NCBI GenBank assembly: GCA_023446735.1
Contig: JAEXPQ010000128.1
Span: forward strand, 1-62,045
DNA: 62,045 nucleotides
Direction of reading: 5' to 3'
Source: Verrucomicrobiota bacterium
Lineage (GTDB): Bacteria; Verrucomicrobiota; Verrucomicrobiia; Opitutales; Opitutaceae
A program made the position numbers and the translations under genes. Positions 36,275-44,703 of this stretch are shown here, piece after piece. Within the stretch, counting starts at the first letter, position 1. Each line of letters begins with the position of its first letter. The notes under the pieces are model-generated. The model saw nothing but the letters and a program-made list of their open reading frames with translations, was not told where the DNA came from and ran no database searches.

Positions 36275-37351
36275 GTGTCCAAATCTCCGGTTCCACCGCC
36301 CGACCGCGGCACGCCCCCCACCCTGCGCGAGATCGCGCGCAGCATCGGGCTCAGCCACACCACGGTCTCGCTCAGCCTTCGCAACGACCCCTCGATTCCG
36401 GCCGCGACCCGGGAGCGCGTCCGCGTCGCCGCGGACCGTCTCGGCTACCGCTCCAACGTTCTTGTCTCCACTCTTATGACACAGGTGCGCTTGAAGCACC
36501 AGAAGGCGGCCCCGGAGGTGATCGCGTTCCTCAGCGGCGGCGCCTCCGCCCACGACTGGCAACAGCACTCCGCCTGCGTCGGCTTCTACGAGGGGGCCCG
36601 CCGGCAGGCGCCCAAGTTGGGCATGCGCGTCGAGCCCTTCTGGCTCGGCTCCGCCGGCGAGTCCTCCGCGGCCGCCTGCCGGATCCTGCGCGCCCGCGCG
36701 ATCCGCGGCGTGCTGATCGCCCCATTCCCGGTGCCGGTCTACCGCCATGAACTCGATTGGCCGCGCCTGATCTGCGTCGGCCTCGGCTATGTCTACAAGG
36801 ACCACCCGCTGCACCGCGCCACCCACAACCATTTCCACGGGGTTCGCACGGCTTGCGAGAACCTGGTCCGGCTCGGGTACCGGCGCATCGGACTGATGCT
36901 CGAAAGCTCGCAGAACACCCGCGTCGGCTACAGCTGGCTCGGCGGCTACCTCGCCGCCGCCCAGATGCTCGGGGTCGCCCGACTCGAGCCGCTCCTCACC
37001 CGGGACGACGAACCGCCCGCGACCGTGCGCCAGTGGCTCCGTCGCCAACGTCCCGATGCGGTCATCGGCTTCGGTCCCCGACAATTCCTCGCCCTGGAAC
37101 ACGCCGGATGCCGCATCCCCGCCGATGTCGGCTTCGCCGCGCTCGACATCGCGCAGATGAACCTCGACCACGTCGCCGAGCCGGCGGGGATCGACCAGAA
37201 TCTCGAGCAGATCGGCGCCACCGCGATCGATACCCTCGCCACCCTCCTCTATCACAACGAACAAGGCTTCCCCCTCCATCCCGTGCTCAGCATGATCGAA
37301 GGACGCTGGATCGACGGTCGGACCGCCCCCCAACGCCCGCCCGCCACCTGA
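36275..37351 (+). CDS. LacI-family transcriptional regulator
   Basis: Sugar-responsive DNA-binding regulator of 358 residues. The N-terminal helix-turn-helix is TLREIARSIGLSHTTVSLSL followed by RERVRVAADRLGYRSN, the hinge region; the periplasmic-binding-like effector domain follows, with VGFAALDIAQ near the C-terminus. Start is a GTG. It is divergent from the TonB receptor with two genes' promoters in 233 bases. It probably controls the receptor-MFS-GH43 operon and GH28 through the shared operator pair. Effector unknown. Confidence 0.92.
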   Translation: MSKSPVPPPDRGTPPTLREIARSIGLSHTTVSLSLRNDPSIPAATRERVRVAADRLGYRSNVLVSTLMTQVRLKHQKAAPEVIAFLSGGASAHDWQQHSACVGFYEGARRQAPKLGMRVEPFWLGSAGESSAAACRILRARAIRGVLIAPFPVPVYRHELDWPRLICVGLGYVYKDHPLHRATHNHFHGVRTACENLVRLGYRRIGLMLESSQNTRVGYSWLGGYLAAAQMLGVARLEPLLTRDDEPPATVRQWLRRQRPDAVIGFGPRQFLALEHAGCRIPADVGFAALDIAQMNLDHVAEPAGIDQNLEQIGATAIDTLATLLYHNEQGFPLHPVLSMIEGRWIDGRTAPQRPPAT

Positions 37352-37464
37352 TCGGCAGCGGAGGGTCCAGCGCCCCCCGGGGACTGGCGTTGGCCTTCGC
37401 CGCGCGCGGCCGCCCCGAGTCCCCGCAACGCCGTGCCGTTCACCCGACCTGACCCGGCGCGGTC

Positions 37465-37506
37465 GGGTATCACCCCATATCGCGGGGCCGCTGCCCCTGG
37501 TACTGT
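37465..37506 (+). promoter_or_regulatory. Stress-regulon promoter 1 (BON operon)
   Basis: Dyad GGGTATCACCCCAT at 37465-37478, 21 bases, then GTACTGT at 37500-37506. The flank GGTACTGTCC is identical over ten bases to promoter 2. It lies about 130 bases before the BON start. Confidence 0.8.
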
Positions 37507-37634
37507 CCGCACGCACACAAACGTGGCCCGGAACAGGCGGTTACCGAGCGCACCAGCCGGTCCGAGGCTCTCGGCGCCGGCGGTCCGGCGCCGCCCCACG
37601 TCAAATATCACCAATAACCAACGACACGTCTCCG

Positions 37635-38378
37635 ATGAAAATCCAACATCTCCTCCTCGCCTCGATCCTCGCCGCTTCCGCGGTACCGTTCTTCGCGGCT
37701 TCCGATGTCGACCGCAGGATCGTCGACTCCGCCAAGGCCTCCTACAACTACCGTACGCTCCTCGACGACAAGGTCACCGTCCGGTCCGACGATGGCGTCG
37801 TCACCCTCACCGGCATGGTCGCCGACAAGGATCTCCGGAACATCGCGGAGGACACCGTGAGCAATCTCCCGGGCGTCCTCCGCGTCGACAACCGCATCAC
37901 CCTCGATCCGGCGATGCAGGAGCATTCCGACGCCTGGATCGCCTGGAAGATCCGTTACCAGCTCCTCGTTCGGGCCAGCGTCAGCAACCGCAACACCAAG
38001 GTCGACGTCACCGACGGCGTCGTGACTCTCACCGGTTCGGCCGCCAACGCCGCCGAGCGTGAACTCGTCGGGGTCTACGCCACCGAGGTCGGCGGGGTGA
38101 AGTCGGTGCGGAACGACATCGTGATCGATATCCCGGCATCCGACGAACGCACCGTTGCCGAGACCATCGACGACGCGTCGATCACCTCGCAGGTCAAGTA
38201 TGCGCTCCTTACCCACAAATCAACCAGCGCGCTCAAGACCAAAGTCAGCACGAAGGACGGCGTTGTCGTGATCACCGGCATCGCCGCCAACGAGGCCGAG
38301 CGATCCCTCGCCGGCAAGCTCGCCCTGAGCATCCGCGGCGTGAAATCCGTGACCAATCAGATGACGGTGAAGAGCTGA
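37635..38378 (+). CDS. Periplasmic protein with three BON domains (OsmY-like)
   Basis: Likely binds phospholipids or the envelope under osmotic or other stress. The 247-residue protein has a signal peptide ending near FFAAS and three BON repeats, each with a DG(V)V.(L/I)TG motif: DDGVVTLTGMVAD (about 53-65), TDGVVTLTGSAAN and KDGVVVITGIAAN. E. coli OsmY has two BON domains. The gene follows stress promoter 1 and precedes a DUF1328 gene, a common companion in stress regulons. It may be cotranscribed with the genes up to GH130. Confidence 0.93.
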   Translation: MKIQHLLLASILAASAVPFFAASDVDRRIVDSAKASYNYRTLLDDKVTVRSDDGVVTLTGMVADKDLRNIAEDTVSNLPGVLRVDNRITLDPAMQEHSDAWIAWKIRYQLLVRASVSNRNTKVDVTDGVVTLTGSAANAAERELVGVYATEVGGVKSVRNDIVIDIPASDERTVAETIDDASITSQVKYALLTHKSTSALKTKVSTKDGVVVITGIAANEAERSLAGKLALSIRGVKSVTNQMTVKS

Positions 38379-38517
38379 CGTCCGTCGTCGGTCCGCACCT
38401 TGCCCATTCCGAACGGTTCGGCCGGAGCTACCAATCCGGTCGCGGCCTTCGGAACCTCCGGCGGTCGGGGCTTCGGCCCCGGCCGCCCATCTCTCCATCA
38501 CCGTCGGCTTCGCAGCC

Positions 38518-38676
38518 ATGCTCTACTACAGCCTCACCTTCTTGATCCTCGCCCTGGTCGCGGCCGCTCTCGGCTTCGGCGTCGTTGCCGGCACCGCCGC
38601 GTTGATCGCGAAGATCCTCTTCGTCGTCTTCCTGCTCCTCTTCGTCGCCTCGTTTTTCCGTGCCCGGAAAACGTGA
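38518..38676 (+). CDS. DUF1328 small membrane protein
   Basis: A 52-residue protein with two hydrophobic segments starting MLYYSLTFLILALVAAALGF and ending FRARKT, the DUF1328 (YtjA) pattern; such proteins accompany BON and CsbD genes in envelope stress regulons. It lies 139 bases after the BON gene and 54 bases before the glycosyltransferase gene. Confidence 0.88.
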   Translation: MLYYSLTFLILALVAAALGFGVVAGTAALIAKILFVVFLLLFVASFFRARKT

Positions 38677-38730
38677 CCGGTGTCTGGTTCCCCGCACCGG
38701 CGCGCCGCCGCATCCCATCCCGGCAGTTCG

Positions 38731-41004
38731 ATGAACATCGCCTTCCTCGGCAGCTACCCGCCGCGTAAATGCGGCATCGCGACGTTCACCCACGACCTCC
38801 GGCGCGCCGTCGTCACCCACAGCGGCGCCCCCTGTCCGGTCGTCGCCCTGAACGATCTCCCCGCCGCCTACGCCTACCCGCCCGAGGTCGTCTGCGAGAT
38901 CGCCGAGCAGGATCCGACGAGCTACGCCCACGCCGCCGAGTGCCTCCACCGTAGCGGCGTCGATCTCCTCTGCGTGCAGCACGAGTTCGGCATCTTCGGC
39001 GGCGCCGCCGGCGCCCATGTCCTCGCGCTGTTGCGCGCCGTGAAGCTGCCGATCGTCACCACGCTCCACACCGTGCTGCGCAACCCCGCGCCCGCCCAAC
39101 GCCGCGTGATGGACGAACTCGCCGCGCTCTCCGACCGCCTCGTCGTCATGACCGAGCGCGGCCGGATGTTCCTGCGCGAGATCTACGGCGTGCCGGCCGC
39201 GAAGATCGACCTCGTCGCCCACGGCATCCACGACGTGCCTTTCGAGGAGCCCGACCGCGCGAAGGAGCTGTTCGCCGTCGACGGCCGGCTCGTCCTCCTC
39301 ACCTTCGGCCTGCTTTCGCCGAACAAGGGCATCGAGCATGTCCTCAATGCGCTCGCCGGGATCATCTCCGAGTTCCCCCGGGTCGTGTACCTCGTTGTCG
39401 GAGCCACCCATCCCAACCTGCTCCGCGAGCAGGGCGAGGCCTACCGCCTCGGCCTCGAACGACTGGCCAAGCGCAACGGTGTCGAGCAGCACGTCATCTT
39501 CTACGACCGCTACGTCGCCCTGCCCGAGCTCATGCAATTCATCGGCGCGGCCGACGTCTACCTCACGCCCTACCTCAACGAGCAGCAGATCGTCTCCGGC
39601 ACCCTCGCCTACGCCTTCGGCGCCGGCAAGGCCGTCGTCTCCACTCCCTACTGGCACGCCGCCGAGCTCCTCGCCGACGGCCGCGGGGTGCTCGTACCCT
39701 TCGCCGACTCCGCCGCCATCTCCCGCGAGGTGCGCGCGCTCCTCCGCGACGAGCCCCGCCGTCTCGCGTTGCGCCAGCACGCCTACCGCCTCGGCCGCGA
39801 GATGATCTGGAGCCGCGCCGCCGCCCACTACGGCGAGGCCTTCGCCCGCGCCGCCGCCGACCACGCCGCGGCCCGGCCTTCGCCCCGCCGCACCGCACCA
39901 CCGGAACGCGCACCGATGCCCCTGCCGCCGCACCAGCCCGACCACGTCTTCCGCCTGAGCGACGCCACCGGCATCCTCCAGCACTCCCTGTTCTCCGTGC
40001 CGAATCCGACCCACGGTTACTGCACCGACGACAACGCCCGCGCCCTCATCCTCCTGCTCCTCTGGGACGAGATCGGCGAGACCACGCCCGCCACGCGGAC
40101 GCTCGCGACCCGCTACGCCGGCTTTCTCGCCCACGCCCTGCATCCCGGCACCCGGCGCTTCCGCAACTTCCTCGGCTACGACCGCCGCTGGCTCGAGGAG
40201 GAGGGCTCCGAGGACTCCCACGGGCGCGCGCTCTGGGCCCTGGGCTCATGCGTCGGCCGCGCCCGCGACCGCGGCCTGCGCCGGCTCGCGGCCCGTCTCT
40301 TCACCGAGGCGCTGCCGGCCGTCGTCGGCCTCGCGCATCCCCGCACCTGGGCCTTCGCCTTGCTCGGTATCCACGCCTACCTCGAACGCCAGCCCGAGGA
40401 TCCGCGTGCCCAGGATGTCCGCACGGCGCTCACCGCCCGCCTCATGCGCCGTTTCGCCGAACACTCGCGCGACGATTGGCACTGGCTGGCCGACGACGCC
40501 ACCTACGACAACGCCCGCCTGCCGCACGCCCTGATCCTCTGCGGCCGCGCCACGCAGCAGCCCGAGGTCCTCGCCACCGGCCTGCGCGCTCTGCGCTGGC
40601 TTGTGCAGCTCCAGACCTCCGCCACCGGCTCCTTCCAGCCGATCGGCTCCGACGGCTTCTGCCATCGCGACGGGACCCGCGCGTTCTTCGACCAGCAGCC
40701 GATCGAGGCGCAGGCCACGGTCGCAGCCTGCCTCGAGGCCTTCCGCACGACCGACGACGACTACTGGCTCGCGCGCGCCCACGTCGTGTTCGAATGGTTT
40801 CTCGGCCGCAACGACCTCGGCCTGCCGCTCTACGATCCCACCACCGGCGGATGCCGCGACGCCCTCCACGTCGACCGCGTGAACGAGAACCAGGGTGCCG
40901 AGTCCACCCTCGCCTACCAGCTCGCCCGCGCCGAGCTGCAGCTCGTCCACAACGATCTCGCCCTGCGCCACGGGCTGCGCTCCGCCGCGGTCAAAACCGC
41001 CTGA
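38731..41004 (+). CDS. GT4 glycosyltransferase fused to an alpha/alpha-toroid domain
   Basis: A 757-residue two-part protein. Residues 1 to about 385 are a GT-B glycosyltransferase of family 4: MNIAFLGSYPPRKCGIATFT at the start, GLLSPNKGIEHVLNAL, and the donor-site motif QIVSGTLAYAFGAGKAVVST. Residues about 400-757 are an alpha-helical, glycosidase-like domain rich in Trp and acidic residues (HGYCTDDNARALILLLLWDE, DNARLPHALILCG, NENQGAESTLAYQLA). It is followed 13 bases later by a GH130 gene; the pair is found in many bacteria. Mannoside synthesis or turnover is a guess from GH130. Start MNIAFLG is standard. Confidence 0.85.
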   Translation: MNIAFLGSYPPRKCGIATFTHDLRRAVVTHSGAPCPVVALNDLPAAYAYPPEVVCEIAEQDPTSYAHAAECLHRSGVDLLCVQHEFGIFGGAAGAHVLALLRAVKLPIVTTLHTVLRNPAPAQRRVMDELAALSDRLVVMTERGRMFLREIYGVPAAKIDLVAHGIHDVPFEEPDRAKELFAVDGRLVLLTFGLLSPNKGIEHVLNALAGIISEFPRVVYLVVGATHPNLLREQGEAYRLGLERLAKRNGVEQHVIFYDRYVALPELMQFIGAADVYLTPYLNEQQIVSGTLAYAFGAGKAVVSTPYWHAAELLADGRGVLVPFADSAAISREVRALLRDEPRRLALRQHAYRLGREMIWSRAAAHYGEAFARAAADHAAARPSPRRTAPPERAPMPLPPHQPDHVFRLSDATGILQHSLFSVPNPTHGYCTDDNARALILLLLWDEIGETTPATRTLATRYAGFLAHALHPGTRRFRNFLGYDRRWLEEEGSEDSHGRALWALGSCVGRARDRGLRRLAARLFTEALPAVVGLAHPRTWAFALLGIHAYLERQPEDPRAQDVRTALTARLMRRFAEHSRDDWHWLADDATYDNARLPHALILCGRATQQPEVLATGLRALRWLVQLQTSATGSFQPIGSDGFCHRDGTRAFFDQQPIEAQATVAACLEAFRTTDDDYWLARAHVVFEWFLGRNDLGLPLYDPTTGGCRDALHVDRVNENQGAESTLAYQLARAELQLVHNDLALRHGLRSAAVKTA

Positions 41005-41017
41005 ACGGTCGCGCCCC

Positions 41018-42472
41018 ATGGCCCCCGTCGTCCAGCGCGCTGAGATCTTCATCAACCCGGACCGCGCCCGCGTGCTGATCCGCCCGTTCACGCCGGCGAC
41101 CGAACAGCGCATCGTGAAGATCATCGCGCGCCTCCTCGCGCTTGGCGAAGCGGAGATCGAGGCGCTGCTCGCGCAGGTGCTCACGGAGTTCTCCGGCCGG
41201 CACCAGAAAACCCGCGAGCTGTTCCTCGAGCGCTTCGAGTTCGTCCGGCCGTACCTCGTCACCGACCGCGAGCTCAGCGAGCCGCGCCGCCTCGTGATCG
41301 GCGCCTACTTCACCCACGAGTACTCGCTCGAGGCCGCGGCGCTCTTCAACCCCTGCATCGTGCCGCACCCCGACCAGACCGACCTGCCCGCCGGCACGCT
41401 GCGCTTCGTGCTCAGCCTGCGCGCCACCGGCGAGGGCCACGTCTCCTCGATCACGTTCCGCACCGGCACCGTCGACTCCGAGAACCGGATCGTCATCAAC
41501 ACCCCCACGCGCTTCGTCACCGAGCCCCAGCCCGTCGCCGACGAGCCCTTCGACCGCCCACGCTTTGCCCAACAGCTCGCCGAACTCGGGTTCGCCGGCG
41601 AGTTCACCCGCCGCACCCTCGCGGCGCTCGGCGAGACCTTCGGTCTGGCGGACCTGCGCGCCGCCGTCGCCCTGGTGCAGCACCAGATGGGCCCGGCCGA
41701 CACCGCCGGCATCCCGGCCGCGGCCGGCGCGATCCTTTCGCTCGCTCTCTCCAACTATCGGGTACGCTTCCCGGCCGACCAGCGGATGTCGGAGCGCGTG
41801 ATCTTCCCCCGCTCGCCCAGCCAGCGCAACGGCATCGAGGATGCCCGTTTCGTGCGCTTCCGCCGGGACGACGGCACCCACACCTACTTCGCCACCTACA
41901 CCGCGTACGACGGTCGCGCCACCGACCCCCAACTGCTGCAGACCGACGACTTCCTCGACTTCACCTTCCGCACGCTCAGCGGCGCCGCCGTGCAGAACAA
42001 GGGCATGGCGCTCTTCCCGCGCCGGATCGGCGGCCGCTTCGCGATGCTCGCCCGGCAGGACAACGAGAACATCTCCGTGATGCTCTCCGAGGATCTCCAC
42101 TTCTGGCGCACGGCCACGCTCATCCTGAAACCGACCTACGCCTGGGAGTTCGTGCAGCTGGGCAATTGCGGTTCGCCCATCGAGACCGAGCGCGGCTGGC
42201 TGGTGCTCAGCCACGGCGTGGGCGCGATGCGCAAGTACTCGATCGGCGCCTTCCTCCTCGACCGCGACGACCCGACCAGGGTCCTCGGCCGCCTGCGCGA
42301 GCCGCTCATCACGCCGACCGAGGACGAGCGCGAGGGCTACGTGCCCAATGTCGTCTACTCCTGCGGCGCCCTCCTCCACGGCGGCGAGCTGATCATTCCT
42401 TACGCCGTGTCCGATTTTGCGACACGCTTCGCCACCGTGCCGGTCGCCGCGGTGCTCGCAGGCCTCGAGTGA
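41018..42472 (+). CDS. GH130 family mannoside phosphorylase/hydrolase-like enzyme
   Basis: GH130 enzymes cleave beta-mannosides, usually with phosphate, some by hydrolysis. The 484-residue protein has a long N-terminal extension and the five-blade propeller with QRNGIEDARFVRF (catalytic Asp region), VQNKGMALFPRRIGGRFAML and GNCGSPIETERGWLVLSHG. The length suits the subgroup that pairs with GT4-toroid proteins. Its start lies 13 bases after that gene, so the two are co-transcribed. Substrate cannot be derived from the sequence. Confidence 0.87.
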   Translation: MAPVVQRAEIFINPDRARVLIRPFTPATEQRIVKIIARLLALGEAEIEALLAQVLTEFSGRHQKTRELFLERFEFVRPYLVTDRELSEPRRLVIGAYFTHEYSLEAAALFNPCIVPHPDQTDLPAGTLRFVLSLRATGEGHVSSITFRTGTVDSENRIVINTPTRFVTEPQPVADEPFDRPRFAQQLAELGFAGEFTRRTLAALGETFGLADLRAAVALVQHQMGPADTAGIPAAAGAILSLALSNYRVRFPADQRMSERVIFPRSPSQRNGIEDARFVRFRRDDGTHTYFATYTAYDGRATDPQLLQTDDFLDFTFRTLSGAAVQNKGMALFPRRIGGRFAMLARQDNENISVMLSEDLHFWRTATLILKPTYAWEFVQLGNCGSPIETERGWLVLSHGVGAMRKYSIGAFLLDRDDPTRVLGRLREPLITPTEDEREGYVPNVVYSCGALLHGGELIIPYAVSDFATRFATVPVAAVLAGLE

Positions 42473-42514
42473 GGGCAACAGTATCCTATCTTTGGCGCCA
42501 GTTCGCCGGGTGTC

Positions 42515-42556
42515 GGGTTAGACCCCATGGCCCGGATTCGACCGATGCGGTACTGT
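42515..42556 (+). promoter_or_regulatory. Stress-regulon promoter 2 (entericidin operon)
   Basis: GGGTTAGACCCCAT at 42515-42528, 21 bases, GTACTGT at 42550-42556. The predicted leader to the entericidin ATG is about 14 bases. Confidence 0.85.
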
Positions 42557-42576
42557 CCCGCAGCCAAATACCAACC

Positions 42577-42711
42577 ATGCGCGCTTCATCAAAACACCTT
42601 CTCCTGGCCCTCGCGCTCGCCGCGACCGCCTTCCTCCTCGTCGGCTGCCAGACCACCAAGGGTTTCGGCCGCGATGTCGAGAAACTCGGCGACAACATCC
42701 AGGGCAAGTGA
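42577..42711 (+). CDS. Entericidin-like small lipoprotein
   Basis: A 44-residue lipoprotein: hydrophobic signal with lipobox LVGC and the mature part QTTKGFGRDVEKLGDNIQGK, the entericidin (EcnA/EcnB) signature. Entericidins are stationary-phase or stress-induced membrane lipoproteins. It is the first gene after promoter 2 and is followed by DUF3309. Too short for routine gene prediction, but the pattern is clear. Confidence 0.9.
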   Translation: MRASSKHLLLALALAATAFLLVGCQTTKGFGRDVEKLGDNIQGK

Positions 42712-42757
42712 CCCGTCGCCCCCTCCACCCATCAACTCCATCACCACAAGGCATCCC

Positions 42758-42907
42758 ATGTTAGGAACAATACTGCTGGTCCTGCTGATTCTGCTTCTCC
42801 TCGGCGCGCTGCCCACTTGGCCGCACAGCCGCAATTGGGGCTACTATCCGAGCGGTGGACTCGGGCTCGCCGCGATCGTGCTGCTGGCCGTGCTTCTCCT
42901 CCGCTGA
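42758..42907 (+). CDS. DUF3309 small membrane protein
   Basis: A 49-residue protein, MLGTILLVLLILLLLGALP then PHSRNWGYYPSGGLG and a second hydrophobic helix, matching DUF3309. It follows the entericidin gene by 46 bases and belongs to the same unit. Function unknown; DUF3309 genes recur in stress islands. Confidence 0.88.
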   Translation: MLGTILLVLLILLLLGALPTWPHSRNWGYYPSGGLGLAAIVLLAVLLLR

Positions 42908-43004
42908 ATTTACCGCCGGCGTCGGATGGGATGAGTCGGGGTGGCGCCCGACCGTCCGTTCCTCGCAGGCGCAACTCCCGAACGTCAACCCGGAGAACCT
43001 TCCC

Positions 43005-43391
43005 GTGCCCGCTTCGCCTACCGGCCCCACCCGTGACTCGGATCGACTCGGCGGCGAGAACGAAAACGCCGTCCTCCGCCTCCACGCCGCCGACCTCGCC
43101 CACCAGGACGGCCGCGCCGAGGCTCGCGCTCAGGACCGCTCCGCTGCCATCCGCGAGAGTACCGACACCGAACCGGACACCGCGCCGGAAGTCCCCTCCG
43201 GTGCCGAGGAGCTCGTCAGCTGGGACACCAGTCCCGACGCCACGGGTCATCGACTGCCGGAGTCGGTCCCGGAAGACGAGGCGGACGATTCGGCGGCGCT
43301 GGCCGAGGAGGGAATCGGCGAGGCGGAACAGGACCTGCGCCGTGCGGCCAACGCGGCGCTCCATCCACGCAGCGCGTCGTCGTCCGCGTGA
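43005..43391 (+). CDS. Acidic, low-complexity hypothetical protein
   Basis: I do not recognise it. The GTG at 43005 has GGAGA 8 bases upstream and gives 128 residues rich in Asp, Glu and Ala, without membrane segments; the central part reads SGAEELVSWDTSPDATGHRL and the C-terminus has EEGIGEAEQDLRRAANAAL. It follows DUF3309 and is probably the last gene under promoter 2. The acidic, disordered nature recalls desiccation or osmotic-stress proteins, which is only inference. Confidence 0.6.
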   Translation: MPASPTGPTRDSDRLGGENENAVLRLHAADLAHQDGRAEARAQDRSAAIRESTDTEPDTAPEVPSGAEELVSWDTSPDATGHRLPESVPEDEADDSAALAEEGIGEAEQDLRRAANAALHPRSASSSA

Positions 43392-43420
43392 AGGCGCCTC
43401 GCCTCTCTCGAGGCGCCCTG

Positions 43421-43720
43421 CTAGTCGGCCGAAGGCGCGCCGCGATCCGCGCGACGGACCAGGCGCACAACGCCGAACAGGAGCATCCCCCAACGCGCCC
43501 ATGGGCGCGCACCGGAACCCGGCCGCGCCGTCGCCGCCCGCCCCTCCTGGTGTGGGCGCCGCGCAAAGTGCCGCCAAAGCCCGTAGACGCGCTCGCTCAG
43601 CGCGACGAGGGCACCCAGGCGCGCGCCGGCCGCGGCCCACTCGACGCGTTGCGTGTCCAGTCGGCGGACCAGCTCCGCCTTCCGGGTCGCCAGACGGTTT
43701 AGTTCTCTTTGCGGATGCAT
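43421..43720 (-). CDS. YqjK-like protein
   Basis: A 99-residue protein with a charged N-terminal helix (ELNRLATRKAELVRRLDTQR), VEWAAAGARL and a C-terminal hydrophobic and basic part (WGMLLFGVVRLVRRA). The arrangement and the LVxR...Q...W pattern resemble E. coli YqjK. It overlaps the yqjE-like gene by 22 bases and ends a yqjD-yqjE-yqjK-type operon under promoter 3. Similarity is weak; order of genes is the stronger evidence. Confidence 0.65.
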   Translation of the reverse strand: MHPQRELNRLATRKAELVRRLDTQRVEWAAAGARLGALVALSERVYGLWRHFARRPHQEGRAATARPGSGARPWARWGMLLFGVVRLVRRADRGAPSAD

Positions 43721-44088
43721 TCCCGGTCCTTGCCGAACTCGTGCAACGTTGCCGCAAACGGGCTCGGCTGATGGGCCAGGAAGCGCCACAGAACCAGCAG
43801 CGCCGCGCACATCGCACCGGTGAAGAAGAGCGCCAAGCCTCCGAGCACGGCCAAGCGGGCGCTCTCCCAGAAAAGGTAAACCACCGTCAGACAGGTGAAA
43901 ACGACCGACAGCACTCCGAGGAAGACCGCGGCCCCGATCCAGACCACGGTCTGGAGCAGGCGAAACTTCTCCTCCTGAAGCTCGATCGAGAACAGCTCGA
44001 GTCGCCCTTGGATTCCCGCGAGAAGCCCGTCGGTGAACGTGCGGAGCGAACCCAGGAGCCCGGTGGAACCGCGTGTCGCAGTGTCCAT
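43699..44088 (-). CDS. Phage-holin-family membrane protein (YqjE-like)
   Basis: A 129-residue membrane protein of the holin superfamily III / YqjE type: amphipathic start with RLELFSIELQEEKFRLLQ, then two hydrophobic helices (VVWIGAAVFLGVLSVVFTCL and LAVLGGLALFFTGAMCAALL). It starts 10 bases after the DUF883 gene. In E. coli the yqjDEK genes are stress-induced and YqjD/YqjE are inner-membrane proteins. No lysis function is implied. Confidence 0.85.
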   Translation of the reverse strand: MDTATRGSTGLLGSLRTFTDGLLAGIQGRLELFSIELQEEKFRLLQTVVWIGAAVFLGVLSVVFTCLTVVYLFWESARLAVLGGLALFFTGAMCAALLVLWRFLAHQPSPFAATLHEFGKDRECIRKEN

Positions 44089-44098
44089 GATGGTAGGA

Positions 44099-44410
44099 CT
44101 ATTTGCTGCGCCGCCCGAGGATCACCCCGAGGAGCAGGCCGGCCCCGGCGGCGATGGCCAGCGATTGGTATGGATTCGCGCGGATGGCCCGGTCGGTGCA
44201 CTTCGCCCCGGCCACGACCTTGTCGCGGGTGCAGGCGTAGAACTCGGCGAGCCGCTCCTGGGCGGCCTTGAAGCGATGCTGCAACGACTCGATCGCCTCG
44301 GCCGAGTGGCCGGAGACGGAGTCGCCGATCATTGCCTCGGCTTCGGTGACGAGCGACTGGAGGTCGCGGAGCAGTTCGCTGGGCGTGGAGGCGGCCTGGT
44401 TTGTTTTCAT
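44099..44410 (-). CDS. DUF883 (YqjD/ElaB-like) membrane-anchored protein
   Basis: YqjD-type proteins anchor to the inner membrane and in E. coli bind ribosomes in stationary phase. The 103-residue protein has a helical cytoplasmic part (LLRDLQSLVTEAEAMIGD) and the characteristic C-terminal anchor ANPYQSLAIAAGAGLLLG ending in GRRSK. It is the first gene after promoter 3, with a leader of about 80 bases, and is followed by the yqjE- and yqjK-like genes. Confidence 0.92.
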   Translation of the reverse strand: MKTNQAASTPSELLRDLQSLVTEAEAMIGDSVSGHSAEAIESLQHRFKAAQERLAEFYACTRDKVVAGAKCTDRAIRANPYQSLAIAAGAGLLLGVILGRRSK

Positions 44411-44498
44411 ACTGTGACTTTGGTTGGTCCCGTGGACGGGACCGATGCGGCGGGCAACCGGCGCGAGTGGATCTGGCGCCGGCGTTCTCCGTGGTGAG

Positions 44499-44540
44499 AG
44501 CATAGTCCCCACCGAGCCCGGACGCCATGGGGTGTAACCC
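44499..44540 (-). promoter_or_regulatory. Stress-regulon promoter 3 (DUF883/yqjD operon)
   Basis: On the minus strand GGGTTACACCCCAT (44540-44527), 21 bases, CTATGCT (44505-44499). Perfect GGGT/ACCC dyad. Confidence 0.85.
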
Positions 44541-44703
44541 GAACGCACGGCTCCGCACCGGCTGCAAAGAAAGATTCGTCCGGGATGGTTTGAGTCTCGC
44601 CGGGCAGGCGTCTTGGGTGGATAATATGGACCGCGGCCGACGCCGCACCGGTCTCCGCCGTCAACCGGCATCCGGTTAGTTGATTCAAAGTCCCTCTTCT
44701 CCG

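Noticed and set aside
38393..38435. Possible eleventh regulon promoter before the DUF1328 gene
   Set aside because: Only TTGCCCAT resembles the block, the left half-site is missing and the spacing to CTACCAA is 20 rather than 21 bases. DUF1328 may be transcribed from promoter 1.
43699..44088. Prophage lysis gene (holin)
   Set aside because: The holin-like fold is shared by YqjE-type proteins, and no phage gene is near; operon order supports YqjE.
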